A stretch of DNA of 64,000 nucleotides from Rathayibacter sp. Leaf185 (GCF_001423885.1 NZ_LMPP01000009.1:124022-188021), one strand, 5' to 3'. Positions 8,613 to 16,762 are shown, counted from the stretch's first letter. Numbers and translations are program-made. Notes: generated by a model from the letters alone, not told the origin.

Positions 8613-9833
8613 ATGGACCCCGCTATGGACTGGCAGCAGACACTCGAGGACACCGTCCCTTCGGCGTTCATCACCGAGCGCCAGCTCCGCTCGGTGATCG
8701 GAAAACCGCCCGCCACCGGCGCGTGGCGGGACGGCGACCACCCCGGCGATCGCAGGTTCCTCGACGCCGGTCCGTTCGAGTTCGAGGCCGGTGGCCGCCT
8801 TCCGCATCTGCGCCTCGCGTACGAGACCTGGGGTGAGCTCTCGCCCGCGAAGGACAACGCGGTGCTCGTGCTGCACGCGCTGACCGGCGACTCGCACCTG
8901 ATCGGTCGTGGCGACCCCGGACACGCCACCGACGGCTGGTGGTCGGGACTCGTCGGACCGGGCAAGGTCATCGACACGGACCGCTTCCACGTCGTGGCGC
9001 CCAACATGCTCGGCGGCTGCCAGGGCACGACCGGCCCCGCCTCCCTGGCGCCCGACGGGCACGAGTGGGGCGCGCGCTTCCCGTACACGAGCATCCGCGA
9101 CCAGGTCCGTGCGCAGGTGCTCTTCGCCGATCTCCTCGGCATCGACCGCTGGCACACCGTGATCGGCGGGTCGATGGGCGGGATGCAGGCCCTCGAGTGG
9201 GGCATCGACCATCCGGAGCGCGTGACCCGCCTCGCCGTCCTCGCCGCTCCGCCGCGCGCGACGGCCGACCAGATCGCGCTGAACTTCGTGCAGCTCGAGG
9301 CGATCCGCAACGACGCCGGCTTCGCGGGCGGCTCCTACTACGACGCCGGCGACGGCCAGGGCCCGTACCACGGCCTCGCCCTCGCCCGGCGGATGGCGCT
9401 GCTGAACTACCGCAGCCCCTCGGAGCTCAACGACCGCTTCGAGCGCAGCTGGCAGTCGGGGCTGGACCCCCTCGGCGGCGGCGGCCGCTTCGCGGTCGAG
9501 TCGTACCTCGACTTCCACGGCAACAAGTTCACCCGCCGCTTCGACGCGAACAGCTACATCACGCTCGTCGAGGCGATGAACTCGCACGACGTCGGGCGGG
9601 GCCGGGGCGGCGAGGCCGAGGCGCTCTCGCGGATCACGAGCCCGACCCTCGTGCTCGGCATCGACAGCGACCGGCTCTTCCCCGTCGACGGGCAGCGGAT
9701 CATCGCGACCCACGCCCCGGGCAACATCGACGGGGACGACGTGGCGGTGATCGCCTCGACGTTCGGCCACGACGGCTTCCTGATCGAGGACGAGGCGGTC
9801 GGCGGGCACCTCGACCGCCTCCTGCGCCGGTAG
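8613..9833 (+). CDS. metX: homoserine O-acetyltransferase
   Basis: MetX acetylates homoserine with acetyl-CoA, providing the substrate for MetY. It is an alpha/beta-hydrolase. The nucleophile elbow is GGSMGGMQALEWG with S187, the oxyanion/substrate loop is NMLGGCQGTTGPAS, and the late Asp (LGIDSDRLFP) and His (GHDGFL) complete the triad. At 406 residues it is slightly longer than usual because of an N-terminal extension. The annotated start is the ATG at 8613; the in-frame ATG at 8625 (MDWQQTLEDTVPSAF) is an equally likely start. It acts with the preceding metY. Confidence 0.94.
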   Translation: MDPAMDWQQTLEDTVPSAFITERQLRSVIGKPPATGAWRDGDHPGDRRFLDAGPFEFEAGGRLPHLRLAYETWGELSPAKDNAVLVLHALTGDSHLIGRGDPGHATDGWWSGLVGPGKVIDTDRFHVVAPNMLGGCQGTTGPASLAPDGHEWGARFPYTSIRDQVRAQVLFADLLGIDRWHTVIGGSMGGMQALEWGIDHPERVTRLAVLAAPPRATADQIALNFVQLEAIRNDAGFAGGSYYDAGDGQGPYHGLALARRMALLNYRSPSELNDRFERSWQSGLDPLGGGGRFAVESYLDFHGNKFTRRFDANSYITLVEAMNSHDVGRGRGGEAEALSRITSPTLVLGIDSDRLFPVDGQRIIATHAPGNIDGDDVAVIASTFGHDGFLIEDEAVGGHLDRLLRR

Positions 9834-9894
9834 CCGGACCCGTCGCGCGGATCCGCGGCTATCGTGAGTGCGGGGTCCGCCCCGCGACCGCATC

Positions 9895-9900
9895 AGGAGG
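9895..9900 (+). promoter_or_regulatory. ribosome-binding site deciding the kinase start
   Basis: AGGAGG, 9 nt upstream of GTG at 9910. It is the strongest Shine-Dalgarno sequence noticed here and selects that start over the in-frame GTG at 9868. Confidence 0.7.
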
Positions 9901-9909
9901 AGCGCGACC

Positions 9910-11073
9910 GTGCCGATGATCCGCAGCGCTCGCGAGCGCGACCGGCTGCTGCGCCAGTCCGCCTGCGGGATCGGCCTGCTCACCGACGCCGCCGCCCTCT
10001 CGATGGTGCTCGTGCCCGGCACCCTGCACGAGCACGCCGTGCCCTACGCCGTCGCTCTGCTGATCGGCCTCGCCGTCGCGCACATCGGTCTCGGCCGCAC
10101 AGGCGGCCGGTTCTGGGTGATCGCCGTGGGATTCGGCGGACTCCTCCTGAGCGCAGGGCTCGCGATCGACCTCACGCCGAGCAGCGACTTCGCGGGCTTC
10201 GTGCTGGTCAGCACCGCCAATGCGATCACCTCGAGCATCGCGGTCGCGGTCACCACGTCCCTCCGGCGCGTCCCGCTCCTGCTGCCGGTGATGCTCCCGA
10301 GCATCGTGTTCTCGGTCCTGGTCGGCGGCGACGCGATGATGGCCAACGTGATCATCCAGAGTCTGCTGCCCTGGGGCGTCCTCAGCGGCTTCGCCCTCTG
10401 GATCAGCACCGCGGTTCCCCGGGTGGTGCGGCGCATCGACAGCATCGGCAACGCCCACCGGGTCGAGCGGCAGGCCAGCGAGACGGAGGCGCAGCGCCGG
10501 CAGAGTGCCCGGCTGCTGCACGACACGGTGCTCGCCACGCTCACCCTGCTCGCCCACTCCGGACGCGGCGTCTCGGTCGACGCCCTGCGTCAGCAGGCCA
10601 CCGAGGACGCCCAGCTCCTGCGACAGCTGCGCCTCGGCGGGACTCCGACGCCGAGCTCCTCGGGGTCGTACCAGCTCACCAGCGTCACCAGCGCCCCGGC
10701 GGCGAACGCCCTCGAGACCGTCAAGAGCCGCTTCGGCCGCATGGGTCTCGACGTCAACTGGCACGGCTCGGGCCAGGTCGTGCTGACCGGCGCCGCGCTC
10801 GACTCGTTCGTCCTCGCCCTGTCGGAGTGCCTCGAGAACGTGCGGCGGCACTCCGGAGTGAACTGCGCCGACGTGACCATCACGGAGGATCAGCAGACCG
10901 TCCGCGCGATGGTCACCGACGCGGGGATCGGCTTCGACATCGCGACGGTGCCGTCGACGAAGCTGGGCTTCAAGGAGTCGGTCGTGGCGCGGCTCGCCGA
11001 CGTCGGCGGCAGCACGCGCCTGTTCAGCTCGCCCGGGTCGGGTACGACGGTCGTCCTCGAGGTGCCGCGATGA
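9910..11073 (+). CDS. membrane sensor histidine kinase (HisKA_3/NarL-partner type)
   Basis: A 387-residue sensor kinase. Five or six hydrophobic segments fill residues 20-170 with almost no extracytoplasmic loop, so it probably senses within the membrane. The dimerisation/phosphoacceptor region has H204 in RLLHDTVLATLTLL, the HD form used by kinases that partner NarL/LuxR regulators. The ATPase domain keeps its N box (SECLENVRRHSG, N310), G1 box (TDAGIGFD, D337) and a GSGTTV G2 box. The start is fixed by AGGAGG upstream of GTG 9910. Its stop overlaps the next gene (ATGA), and the cognate response regulator is two genes on. The signal is unknown. Confidence 0.85.
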   Translation: MPMIRSARERDRLLRQSACGIGLLTDAAALSMVLVPGTLHEHAVPYAVALLIGLAVAHIGLGRTGGRFWVIAVGFGGLLLSAGLAIDLTPSSDFAGFVLVSTANAITSSIAVAVTTSLRRVPLLLPVMLPSIVFSVLVGGDAMMANVIIQSLLPWGVLSGFALWISTAVPRVVRRIDSIGNAHRVERQASETEAQRRQSARLLHDTVLATLTLLAHSGRGVSVDALRQQATEDAQLLRQLRLGGTPTPSSSGSYQLTSVTSAPAANALETVKSRFGRMGLDVNWHGSGQVVLTGAALDSFVLALSECLENVRRHSGVNCADVTITEDQQTVRAMVTDAGIGFDIATVPSTKLGFKESVVARLADVGGSTRLFSSPGSGTTVVLEVPR

Positions 11074-12311
11074 GGGACGACGGGGACGACGCGGATCAGG
11101 TCGCGCCGCTCCTGCGCGGAGCAGGGCCCTGGGGCGGGAGGCCCTCGCGGGCCGCCCGGTCGGCGAAGGGCCAGCAGGAGGGCCTCGGCACGAGCTATCT
11201 CGGCAGCGGACTGAACGGGATCGCCGCGGCCCTGATGGCGTACGAGTTCCTCGTCTTCTTCGCCTCGATGGGGTCCTACGCCCGCCCGGGCCTGGTCCTC
11301 GCCGCCTGGCTCCTGCTCGCGGCGACCTTCGCGGCCGTGGTCATCACCATCCACGCCTCGGGCGATCACCTTCCCACGGTCGCGTACGCCGCCTTCCTCC
11401 TCGGCATCACCGGCACGGTCGTCCTCGACCTGATCGCCGTGGTCGAGCCGGGCAGCTCCGCCGTCGCGCCGACCGCCGCCGTCGCCGCCGCGGTATCGCA
11501 TGCCGCGATGATCGTGCACCGCCGGAGCATCGAGATCCTCGCGGTCGCCCTCGTGGTCGCGGTCGCGGAGCTGGTGACCTTCGGAGCGATGGCGGCCGGT
11601 GACCCGACCTCGTTCTCGGTCCGCGTCAGCGCGCTCGTCGTGACCGTCGCCCCGGCCGTCGTGGTCGTCGTGATGATGCGCGGATTCCGCCGGATGGTGC
11701 AGCTCGAGATCGACCGCGCGCTGGTGCAGAGCACCACGCTCGGACCGCGCTACGCGGTCGGGATGCTCGCCTCCGAGGAGCTCGCACGCCTCGACCTCGC
11801 CGCCGAGCGCCTCCTCACCGAGGTCGGCGACGGCAGCACCCCCCTGCCCCTCGACGCCCACCGCGCCGCGCTCGCCGCCTCCCTAGCCACCCAGCTGCGC
11901 CTGCACCTCATCGAGGGGAGGCGGGAGACCTGGCTGCACCACGCGATCCTCGAATCGGAGCTGCTCGCACCCCTCGTCGAGCTCCACGACCCCGACGGAG
12001 TGGCCGGGCTCCTCGGTCACGAGCAGCGCGACGGGCTGCTGTCGGCCATGTGGCTGATCCTCGACGGCTCCGCGGTGCCCTCCGCCGTCCTGCACGTCGA
12101 AGCCGGATCGCCGCGCGATCCCGGAGCCGACGCTCCACCGCGGACGCTGCTCGTCCCGCTCGTTCTCCGCTGGGAGGGCGTGCCACTGCGCGGAGTCGAC
12201 CCTGCGACATGGGAAGCTATCGCACAGGTCGGCACCTTCCGCGAGCGCTCCCGCGACGGGGAGCTCGTGATCGAGATCGACTGTCTGGTCGAGAACCCCG
12301 CCGATCGATGA
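11070..12311 (+). CDS. membrane protein with degenerate kinase-like cytosolic half
   Basis: A 413-residue protein with about six transmembrane segments between residues 45 and 210, followed by a helical cytosolic half. I recognise no named family. The layout echoes the preceding kinase: membrane bundle, then a helical region with a WLHHAILESELL segment where a dimerisation helix would sit, then an alpha/beta tail. However, I find no N box, no DxGxG and no Gly-rich lid, so ATP binding is unlikely. It is translationally coupled (ATGA) to the kinase and followed by the regulator, so I infer an accessory or pseudokinase subunit of that two-component system. This is inference from position and gross shape only. 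Confidence 0.7.
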   Translation: MRDDGDDADQVAPLLRGAGPWGGRPSRAARSAKGQQEGLGTSYLGSGLNGIAAALMAYEFLVFFASMGSYARPGLVLAAWLLLAATFAAVVITIHASGDHLPTVAYAAFLLGITGTVVLDLIAVVEPGSSAVAPTAAVAAAVSHAAMIVHRRSIEILAVALVVAVAELVTFGAMAAGDPTSFSVRVSALVVTVAPAVVVVVMMRGFRRMVQLEIDRALVQSTTLGPRYAVGMLASEELARLDLAAERLLTEVGDGSTPLPLDAHRAALAASLATQLRLHLIEGRRETWLHHAILESELLAPLVELHDPDGVAGLLGHEQRDGLLSAMWLILDGSAVPSAVLHVEAGSPRDPGADAPPRTLLVPLVLRWEGVPLRGVDPATWEAIAQVGTFRERSRDGELVIEIDCLVENPADR

Positions 12312-12351
12312 GCAGCATCCGCGATACCGCCCGCAGAGCCGAAGGACCCCG

Positions 12352-13011
12352 ATGACCAACACCGCCGACCCGAAGATCACCCTCGCGGTGGTCGACGATC
12401 ACAAGATGCTCCTCGGCGCCCTCACCGAGTGGATCCGCGGCGCCGCCTCCGACATCCAGCTCGTCGCCGCCGTCGCCTCCTGGCCCGAACTGCTCACCCA
12501 CCCCGAGTTCCCCGTCGACGTGGTCCTGCTCGACCTCGACCTCAAGGACAACATCCCGATCTCGGTGAAGCTGTCGACGCTGAAGACGACGGGCGTGAAG
12601 ACCGTGCTGATGAGCACCTACTCCGAACCCGCCGTGGTGCGCGAGGCCCTCGCCTCCGGAGCACTCGGCTACCTCGTCAAGACCGAGGACGCCGACATGA
12701 TCGTCGAGGCGATCCGCGCGGCCAAGGACGGCCACTCCTACATCTCGCACGAGCTCGACATGGCCCTCTCGACCGGCGACTCCGACGGCGCCCCCAAGCT
12801 GAGCGCGCAGGAGCGCCGGGTGATGGCTCTGTACGGAGGCGGCGAACCGGTCAAGTCGGTGGCGTTCGAGCTCGGCATCTCGGAGGAGACGGCGAAGTCG
12901 TATCTCAAGCGGATCCGTGAGAAGTACCGAGTTGTCGGCATCGACGTCGGCACCAAGGTGGCGCTGCGCAAGCGCGCCATCCACGACGGGATCCTGATCG
13001 AGACGGACTGA
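12352..13011 (+). CDS. NarL/FixJ-type response regulator
   Basis: A 219-residue two-domain regulator. The receiver has its acidic pair D15/D16 (VVDDHK), phosphoacceptor D61 in VVLLDLDL, the Ser/Thr switch region LMSTYS and K110 in GYLVKTED. The C-terminal LuxR-type helix-turn-helix spans about 152-215, with VKSVAFELGISEETAKSYLKR as its core (166-186). It sits 40 bp after the membrane partner and is the output of the kinase at 9910. The start has AAGGA 6 nt upstream. Target genes are unknown; the tandem repeats directly downstream lie outside the operon's coding part but may be transcribed by read-through. Confidence 0.9.
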   Translation: MTNTADPKITLAVVDDHKMLLGALTEWIRGAASDIQLVAAVASWPELLTHPEFPVDVVLLDLDLKDNIPISVKLSTLKTTGVKTVLMSTYSEPAVVREALASGALGYLVKTEDADMIVEAIRAAKDGHSYISHELDMALSTGDSDGAPKLSAQERRVMALYGGGEPVKSVAFELGISEETAKSYLKRIREKYRVVGIDVGTKVALRKRAIHDGILIETD

Positions 13012-13020
13012 ATCCATTCG

Positions 13021-13391
13021 CACGGCGGTCCCCGCCCGCCGTGCCGCGGTCGGCTCATTGAGGTGGTTGCGATTCGCAGAGCGTCCTGCGACGCCTGCGG
13101 AAATCCGCTGACACGCGGATTTCCGAACGGCTCCACCGGAGTTGTTGTGCACGGCGGTCCCCGCCCGCCGTGCCGCAGTCGGCTTCACCAGTTGGTCGCG
13201 AATCGCAGAGCGTCTCGCGACGCCTGCGGAAATCCGCTGACACGCGGATCTCCGAACGGCTCCACCGGAGTTGTTGTGCACGGCGGTCCCCGCCCGCCGT
13301 GCCGCAGTCGGCTTCACCAGGTGGTCGCGAATCGCAGAGCGTCTCGCGACGCCTGCGGAAATCCGCTGACACGCGGATCTCCGAACGGCTC
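13021..13391 (+). repeat. three tandem copies of a 129-bp multi-hairpin unit
   Basis: The units start at 13021, 13150 and 13279, exactly 129 bp apart; the third is cut off after 113 bp. Each unit contains CACGGCGG/CCGCCGTG (8-bp arms, 7-nt loop), a GTCGCGA/TCGCGAC hairpin (weakened in copy 1) and GGAAATCCGC/GCGGATTTCC (10-bp arms, 6-nt loop; perfect in copy 1, one mismatch in copies 2 and 3). Copies 2 and 3 are almost identical while copy 1 has diverged, which suggests a recent duplication of the second unit. Confidence 0.92.
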
Positions 13392-13407
13392 GATTCTGGA
13401 GCGTGCC

Positions 13408-13462
13408 GAGACTCCAGGAGTTGTCGCAGTCGGTGGGCGAGTACGACAACTGCTGGAGTCTC
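13408..13462 (+). repeat. long hairpin with AGTTGTCG core (copy 1)
   Basis: Arms at 13408-13426 and 13444-13462 match over 19 bp with one mismatch around a 17-nt loop. The inner core AGTTGTCG...CGACAACT recurs at 13602-13633. Confidence 0.85.
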
Positions 13463-13601
13463 GATCGGGCGGGAGTGCGATCTGCAGGTGAGTGCTCGCC
13501 GGAGGGCTCACGACCCGCAGTTCCGGTGACGTGAGGGCTCCTTCTCCTGCAGTTCGCACATCGGCGCACGGCGGGGGCACGCAGCGGGTCGACAAGCCGG
13601 A

Positions 13602-13633
13602 AGTTGTCGCGCTCGACGGCGAACGCGACAACT
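13602..13633 (+). repeat. hairpin with AGTTGTCG core (copy 2), possible MFS terminator
   Basis: Perfect 10-bp arms AGTTGTCGCG/CGCGACAACT with a 12-nt loop, ending 17 bp from the MFS stop codon. It could terminate that minus-strand gene. Confidence 0.7.
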
Positions 13634-13650
13634 CTCGGACAGTCGGGCGG

Positions 13651-14916
13651 TCAGAGGGCGTTGATCGGGATGCCGTTCGTGCCGGGGGCGGAGGGCTCGC
13701 GCTGAGCGGGGTAGACGGTGCCGCGGGCGCGGTCGACGGCGAGGCTCGCGAAGGCGAGGAGGATGCCGGCGGCGGTGAGGACGACTCCGACCCAGATCGG
13801 TGAGACGTAGCCGAGTCCGGCGGCGATGGTGACGCCTCCGAGGGCCGCGCCGACCGAGTTGCCGATGTTGAGCGCGGAGTGGTTCAGGGCCGCCGCGATC
13901 GTCTGGCTGTCGCGCGCGACATCCATCAACCGGGTCTGGATCGCCGGCGAGGCCCCCGCGGAGAAGCCGGCGGCGAGGAAGGCGAAGACCAGCAGACCCG
14001 CGGGAGTGGTGGCGGTCAGCGCGAGGCCGACCAGCGACACTCCGACTCCCGCGAACAGCACGACCAGAGCGCGCGTGACGTTCTTGTCGGCCGCCCAACC
14101 GCCCACGAGGTTGCCCACCGTCATGCCCAGGCCGATCACGACCAGCACCCACGGTACGACGCCGAGCGGCAGCCCGGTCACCTCGGTCGACAGCGGAGTG
14201 ATGTAGCTGTACATCGCGAACAGGCCGCCGAAGCCGATCGCCCCGATCGCCAGGGTCATCCAGACCTGCAGTCGGCCGAACGCCTTCAGCTCGTTGCGCA
14301 TCGTCGCGGCCGGGTCGCCGGGCTGGAACGGGACGAGGAGCCACACGGCGACGACGGTCGCGGCGAAGATCGCGGCCACGACGAGGTAGGCGCTGCGCCA
14401 GCCCGCGTTCTGGCCCACCCAGGTGATCGCGGGGACACCGACGACGTTGGCGATCGTCAGGCCCGAGAGCACGAAGGCGACACCCTTGCCTCGCTTGCCC
14501 GGGCCCATCAGATCCGCTGCGACCAGCGAGGCGATGCCGAAGTACGCGCCGTGCGGCAGTGCCGCGACGAAGCGGGCCGCCAGCACGAGCGGGAACGTCG
14601 GCAGCAGGGCCGACGCGATCGTGCCGAGGGTGAAGGCGATCAGCAGGCTCAGGAGGAGGCGCTTGCGCGGCCACCTCGCCGCGGCGGCGGCGATCGTCGG
14701 CGCCCCCACGACGACGCCGAGCGCGTAGGCCGAGATCAGGAGTCCGGCCTGCGAGTTGGCCTGCTCGGAGCTCACGGCGTAGACACCGGGCAGCAGATCG
14801 GCGGCGAGCTGCGGGAGGAGCCCCATCGCGACGAACTCGGTCGAGCCGATCCCGAAGCCTCCCATCGCGAGAGCGAGCAGGGCGAGGCGGGTGCGGGCCG
14901 GCGAGAGTGTCGTCAC
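13651..14916 (-). CDS. MFS drug/sugar efflux-type transporter (DHA1-like)
   Basis: A 421-residue major facilitator with twelve predicted membrane segments. The loop after segment 2 contains ARWPRKRLLLSLL, the family's basic turn, and the GGFGIGSTEFVAMGLLPQLA opening is typical of the DHA1 group around AraJ, NepI and Cml-type chloramphenicol exporters. The frame is open to 15024, but the GTG at 14916 places the start just before segment 1 and has TATCCT 6 nt upstream. Substrate unknown. A near-palindromic LacI-like site at 14947-14960 lies just upstream, which might hint at sugar control. Confidence 0.85.
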   Translation of the reverse strand: MTTLSPARTRLALLALAMGGFGIGSTEFVAMGLLPQLAADLLPGVYAVSSEQANSQAGLLISAYALGVVVGAPTIAAAAARWPRKRLLLSLLIAFTLGTIASALLPTFPLVLAARFVAALPHGAYFGIASLVAADLMGPGKRGKGVAFVLSGLTIANVVGVPAITWVGQNAGWRSAYLVVAAIFAATVVAVWLLVPFQPGDPAATMRNELKAFGRLQVWMTLAIGAIGFGGLFAMYSYITPLSTEVTGLPLGVVPWVLVVIGLGMTVGNLVGGWAADKNVTRALVVLFAGVGVSLVGLALTATTPAGLLVFAFLAAGFSAGASPAIQTRLMDVARDSQTIAAALNHSALNIGNSVGAALGGVTIAAGLGYVSPIWVGVVLTAAGILLAFASLAVDRARGTVYPAQREPSAPGTNGIPINAL

Positions 14917-14922
14917 CGGTCG

Positions 14923-14928
14923 AGGATA
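14923..14928 (-). promoter_or_regulatory. -10-like hexamer for the MFS gene
   Basis: TATCCT on the minus strand, 6 nt before the GTG at 14916. This spacing also supports the chosen start. Confidence 0.5.
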
Positions 14929-14946
14929 CCGGGACTGCGGCCTTAA

Positions 14947-14960
14947 TCGAAACGATTCGA
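14947..14960. promoter_or_regulatory. possible LacI-family operator
   Basis: TCGAAACGATTCGA is symmetric about a central CG at 12 of 14 positions and resembles LacI-family half-sites. It sits about 20 bp upstream of the -10-like hexamer of the MFS gene. It is a single weak site and no LacI gene is nearby. Confidence 0.3.
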
Positions 14961-14983
14961 GCCCGTGGCGCCCGCGCCAGGGG

Positions 14984-15286
14984 TCACTCGTCGAGCGCGT
15001 GACCGAGCCGCTCGATCTTGGCATCGATCTCGCCCGAGTACCCGGGCCGGATATCGGCCTTGAGCACCAACGAGACCCGCGTCCCGTAGGCCCCCACCGC
15101 CTCCGTCGCGCGCTTGATCACGTCGAAGACCTCGTCCCACTCCCCCTCGATCTCGGTGAACATCGAGGTCGTGCGATTCGGGAGCCCTGAGTGGCGGACG
15201 ATGCGGACAGCGGCGGCGACCGCGTCGTGCACGGAGGCGTCGGGGCCCTCCCCGCCGGACGGTGCGACCGAGAATGCGACGAGCAT
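14984..15286 (-). CDS. MTH1187/YkoF-family thiamine-binding-like protein
   Basis: A 100-residue cytosolic ferredoxin-like-fold protein of the MTH1187 (thiamine-binding, formerly DUF77) family. The pattern MLVAFSVAPSGGE near the start, HSGLPNRTTSMFTEIEGEWD and a final RVSLVLKADIRPGYSG strand fit the family length and order. The ATG at 15286 is chosen inside a much longer non-coding frame because it gives the exact family start. Family members bind thiamine or related pyrimidines and form tetramers. It may follow the upstream membrane glycosyltransferase in one transcript (44-bp gap), but no functional link is obvious. Confidence 0.88.
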   Translation of the reverse strand: MLVAFSVAPSGGEGPDASVHDAVAAAVRIVRHSGLPNRTTSMFTEIEGEWDEVFDVIKRATEAVGAYGTRVSLVLKADIRPGYSGEIDAKIERLGHALDE

Positions 15287-15330
15287 GAAGGACTCCCTGC
15301 CGCGGCCGCGTCTCGACCGCTCCGAGGAGC

Positions 15331-16638
15331 CTACGAGGCGCTCACCTGCGACGCGCCGCCCAGGGCCTTCGACGAGAGGTCCGCGCGCTCGATCGGCGCG
15401 CGCCCGGCCCGCCACAGCTCGCGCACCAGCCACCCGAGCAGCACGACGAGCACGACGTTGCGGGCGGTGAGCACGAGCACCATCCACCAGTGCTCCCAGA
15501 GGAGGAAGAGGTAGAGGTAGGGATAGACGATCTGCGTCAGCGCGCCGATCACCAGAGTCAGCTTCGCGGGAGTCGCGAACCATCCGTCGCGGCTCACCAC
15601 GAGAGCAGCGATGACGGGCGGCGCCAGCCACGCGATGTACTGCGGCGAGAGCACCTTGTTGGTGTCGATGAAGACGACGACGAAGGTCAGGGCGAGCAGA
15701 GGGAACAGGCGGGTCGGCGCAGCTCCGGCGCGGAGGGCGCGGAGGCCGAGGAGCGCGACTCCGATCATGGTGAGGGCGAGCAGCGGAGTCATCACCGTCG
15801 CGGCGATCTCGGTGCCGGGCCCGTGCATCTCGAACGTGTTGATGTCGGCGGCGTACCAGACGTAGCTGCTGCCGCCGGCGGCGCCGAGCGAGGCGGCCCA
15901 CATCCACGGTGTGCTCACCACGGCCTCGATCTGGAGGCCCCGCGTCGTCTGGTCGCCGACGAAGCTGAAGACCTGGTCGCCTCCGCCGATGAGGACGACG
16001 GCGAGCACGATCACGGCCGACGTCACGACAGGCACCAGCACCGTCTTCACCCGCCCGCGCAGCACGAGCACGGAGGCCGCGAGGATCGCCGCCGGCCAGA
16101 CCTTGATCCAGGTGGCGATCGTGAGCAGCAGAGCGGAGGCCGCCGGGCGCGTCCCCGCCCAGAGCATGCCGGCGATCGCGGGCGGGACGGTGAACGCGTC
16201 GATCCGGCCGACCGCGATCGGCCCGAGCAGGACGAGGAAGAGCAGCCACCAGCGGGCCGCCGCGAGCCGGACGGGAACCGCACCGCGCACGAGGAGAGCG
16301 AATGCGGCGGCGTCGACCGCGGCGACGAGCAGCAGCCACATCAGGTCGTAGCCGGCGGCACCGAGGAGCCAGGAGGCGGCGATGGGCACCCAGGCGAGGA
16401 TCGGGTAGACCCAGCCGGTGTCGATGCCGGCGACGGCGCCTCCGTCGACCGCGGTCTGCATCCACTGCTTGTAGACGATGCTGACATCGCCCATCGGCAG
16501 GCCCGGCGCGAAGAGGGCGAGCAGCGAGAGCAGCACGTGCACGAGGGCGAAGCCGCCCCAGAGCACTCGAGCGGAGTCGCGGTTCTCGCGCAGCCACGCG
16601 ACGGGGCGGCGGGGCGTGCTTGTTGCTGGGGTCGACAC
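15331..16638 (-). CDS. polytopic membrane glycosyltransferase (GT87/DUF2029-like)
   Basis: A 435-residue integral membrane protein with about ten to twelve hydrophobic segments, resembling the GT-C fold mannosyltransferases (GT87/DUF2029) that use polyprenyl-phosphate-linked sugars outside the membrane. The first loop has the acidic GLPMGDVSIVYKQWM segment where these enzymes place their catalytic Asp, and DTNKVLSPQYIAWLAPP is the typical late amphipathic motif. The start is GTG at 16638, with TACACT 6 nt upstream and no ribosome site. The product is probably a lipoglycan or wall polysaccharide; the exact sugar is not inferable. Confidence 0.8.
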   Translation of the reverse strand: MSTPATSTPRRPVAWLRENRDSARVLWGGFALVHVLLSLLALFAPGLPMGDVSIVYKQWMQTAVDGGAVAGIDTGWVYPILAWVPIAASWLLGAAGYDLMWLLLVAAVDAAAFALLVRGAVPVRLAAARWWLLFLVLLGPIAVGRIDAFTVPPAIAGMLWAGTRPAASALLLTIATWIKVWPAAILAASVLVLRGRVKTVLVPVVTSAVIVLAVVLIGGGDQVFSFVGDQTTRGLQIEAVVSTPWMWAASLGAAGGSSYVWYAADINTFEMHGPGTEIAATVMTPLLALTMIGVALLGLRALRAGAAPTRLFPLLALTFVVVFIDTNKVLSPQYIAWLAPPVIAALVVSRDGWFATPAKLTLVIGALTQIVYPYLYLFLLWEHWWMVLVLTARNVVLVVLLGWLVRELWRAGRAPIERADLSSKALGGASQVSAS

Positions 16639-16644
16639 GGCGAC

Positions 16645-16650
16645 AGTGTA
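16645..16650 (-). promoter_or_regulatory. -10-like hexamer for the GT87-like gene
   Basis: TACACT on the minus strand, 6 nt before the GTG at 16638. Confidence 0.5.
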
Positions 16651-16699
16651 GAGGGGCCGGGCGGAGCGGCCCTGGCAGGAGCCGCCCCTCCTGAGAGCG

Positions 16700-16762
16700 G
16701 AGGGCGTGTCGAACACGATCAGGCCGTGCTCGCAACGGCGGTCTCGTGTCCGACACGCCCTC
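16700..16762 (-). terminator. long hairpin after the RnfD/NqrB-FNR gene
   Basis: The arms 16700-16718 and 16744-16762 pair over 19 bp with one mismatch around a 25-nt loop. The right arm overlaps the stop codon of the flavin oxidoreductase gene. It probably separates that operon from the downstream glycosyltransferase. Confidence 0.6.

Larger units (their letters stand above)
13012..13650 (+). other. 639-bp gene-free region packed with repeats
   Basis: This gap lies between the convergent response regulator and MFS genes. Frames through it on both strands consist of repeated Arg/Ser-rich peptides that follow the DNA repeat rather than protein codon usage, so I call no gene. It holds three tandem 129-bp units, a 19-bp-armed hairpin and a second hairpin with the same core. 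The dense palindromes may terminate both flanking transcripts. Confidence 0.75.

Noticed and set aside
9868-9910. Longer start for the sensor kinase at GTG 9868
   Set aside because: AGGAGG lies inside that extension, 9 nt before GTG 9910, and the extra residues are Arg/Pro-rich without family match.
13021-13391. CRISPR array
   Set aside because: The whole 129-bp unit repeats with no unique spacers, only three copies exist, and no cas genes are present.
13055-13529. Overlapping open frames on both strands inside the tandem repeats (about 105-142 residues)
   Set aside because: Their peptide repeats follow the 129-bp DNA period (43 codons) and exist only because 129 is divisible by three. There is no start context or family resemblance, and several frames on both strands are equally open.
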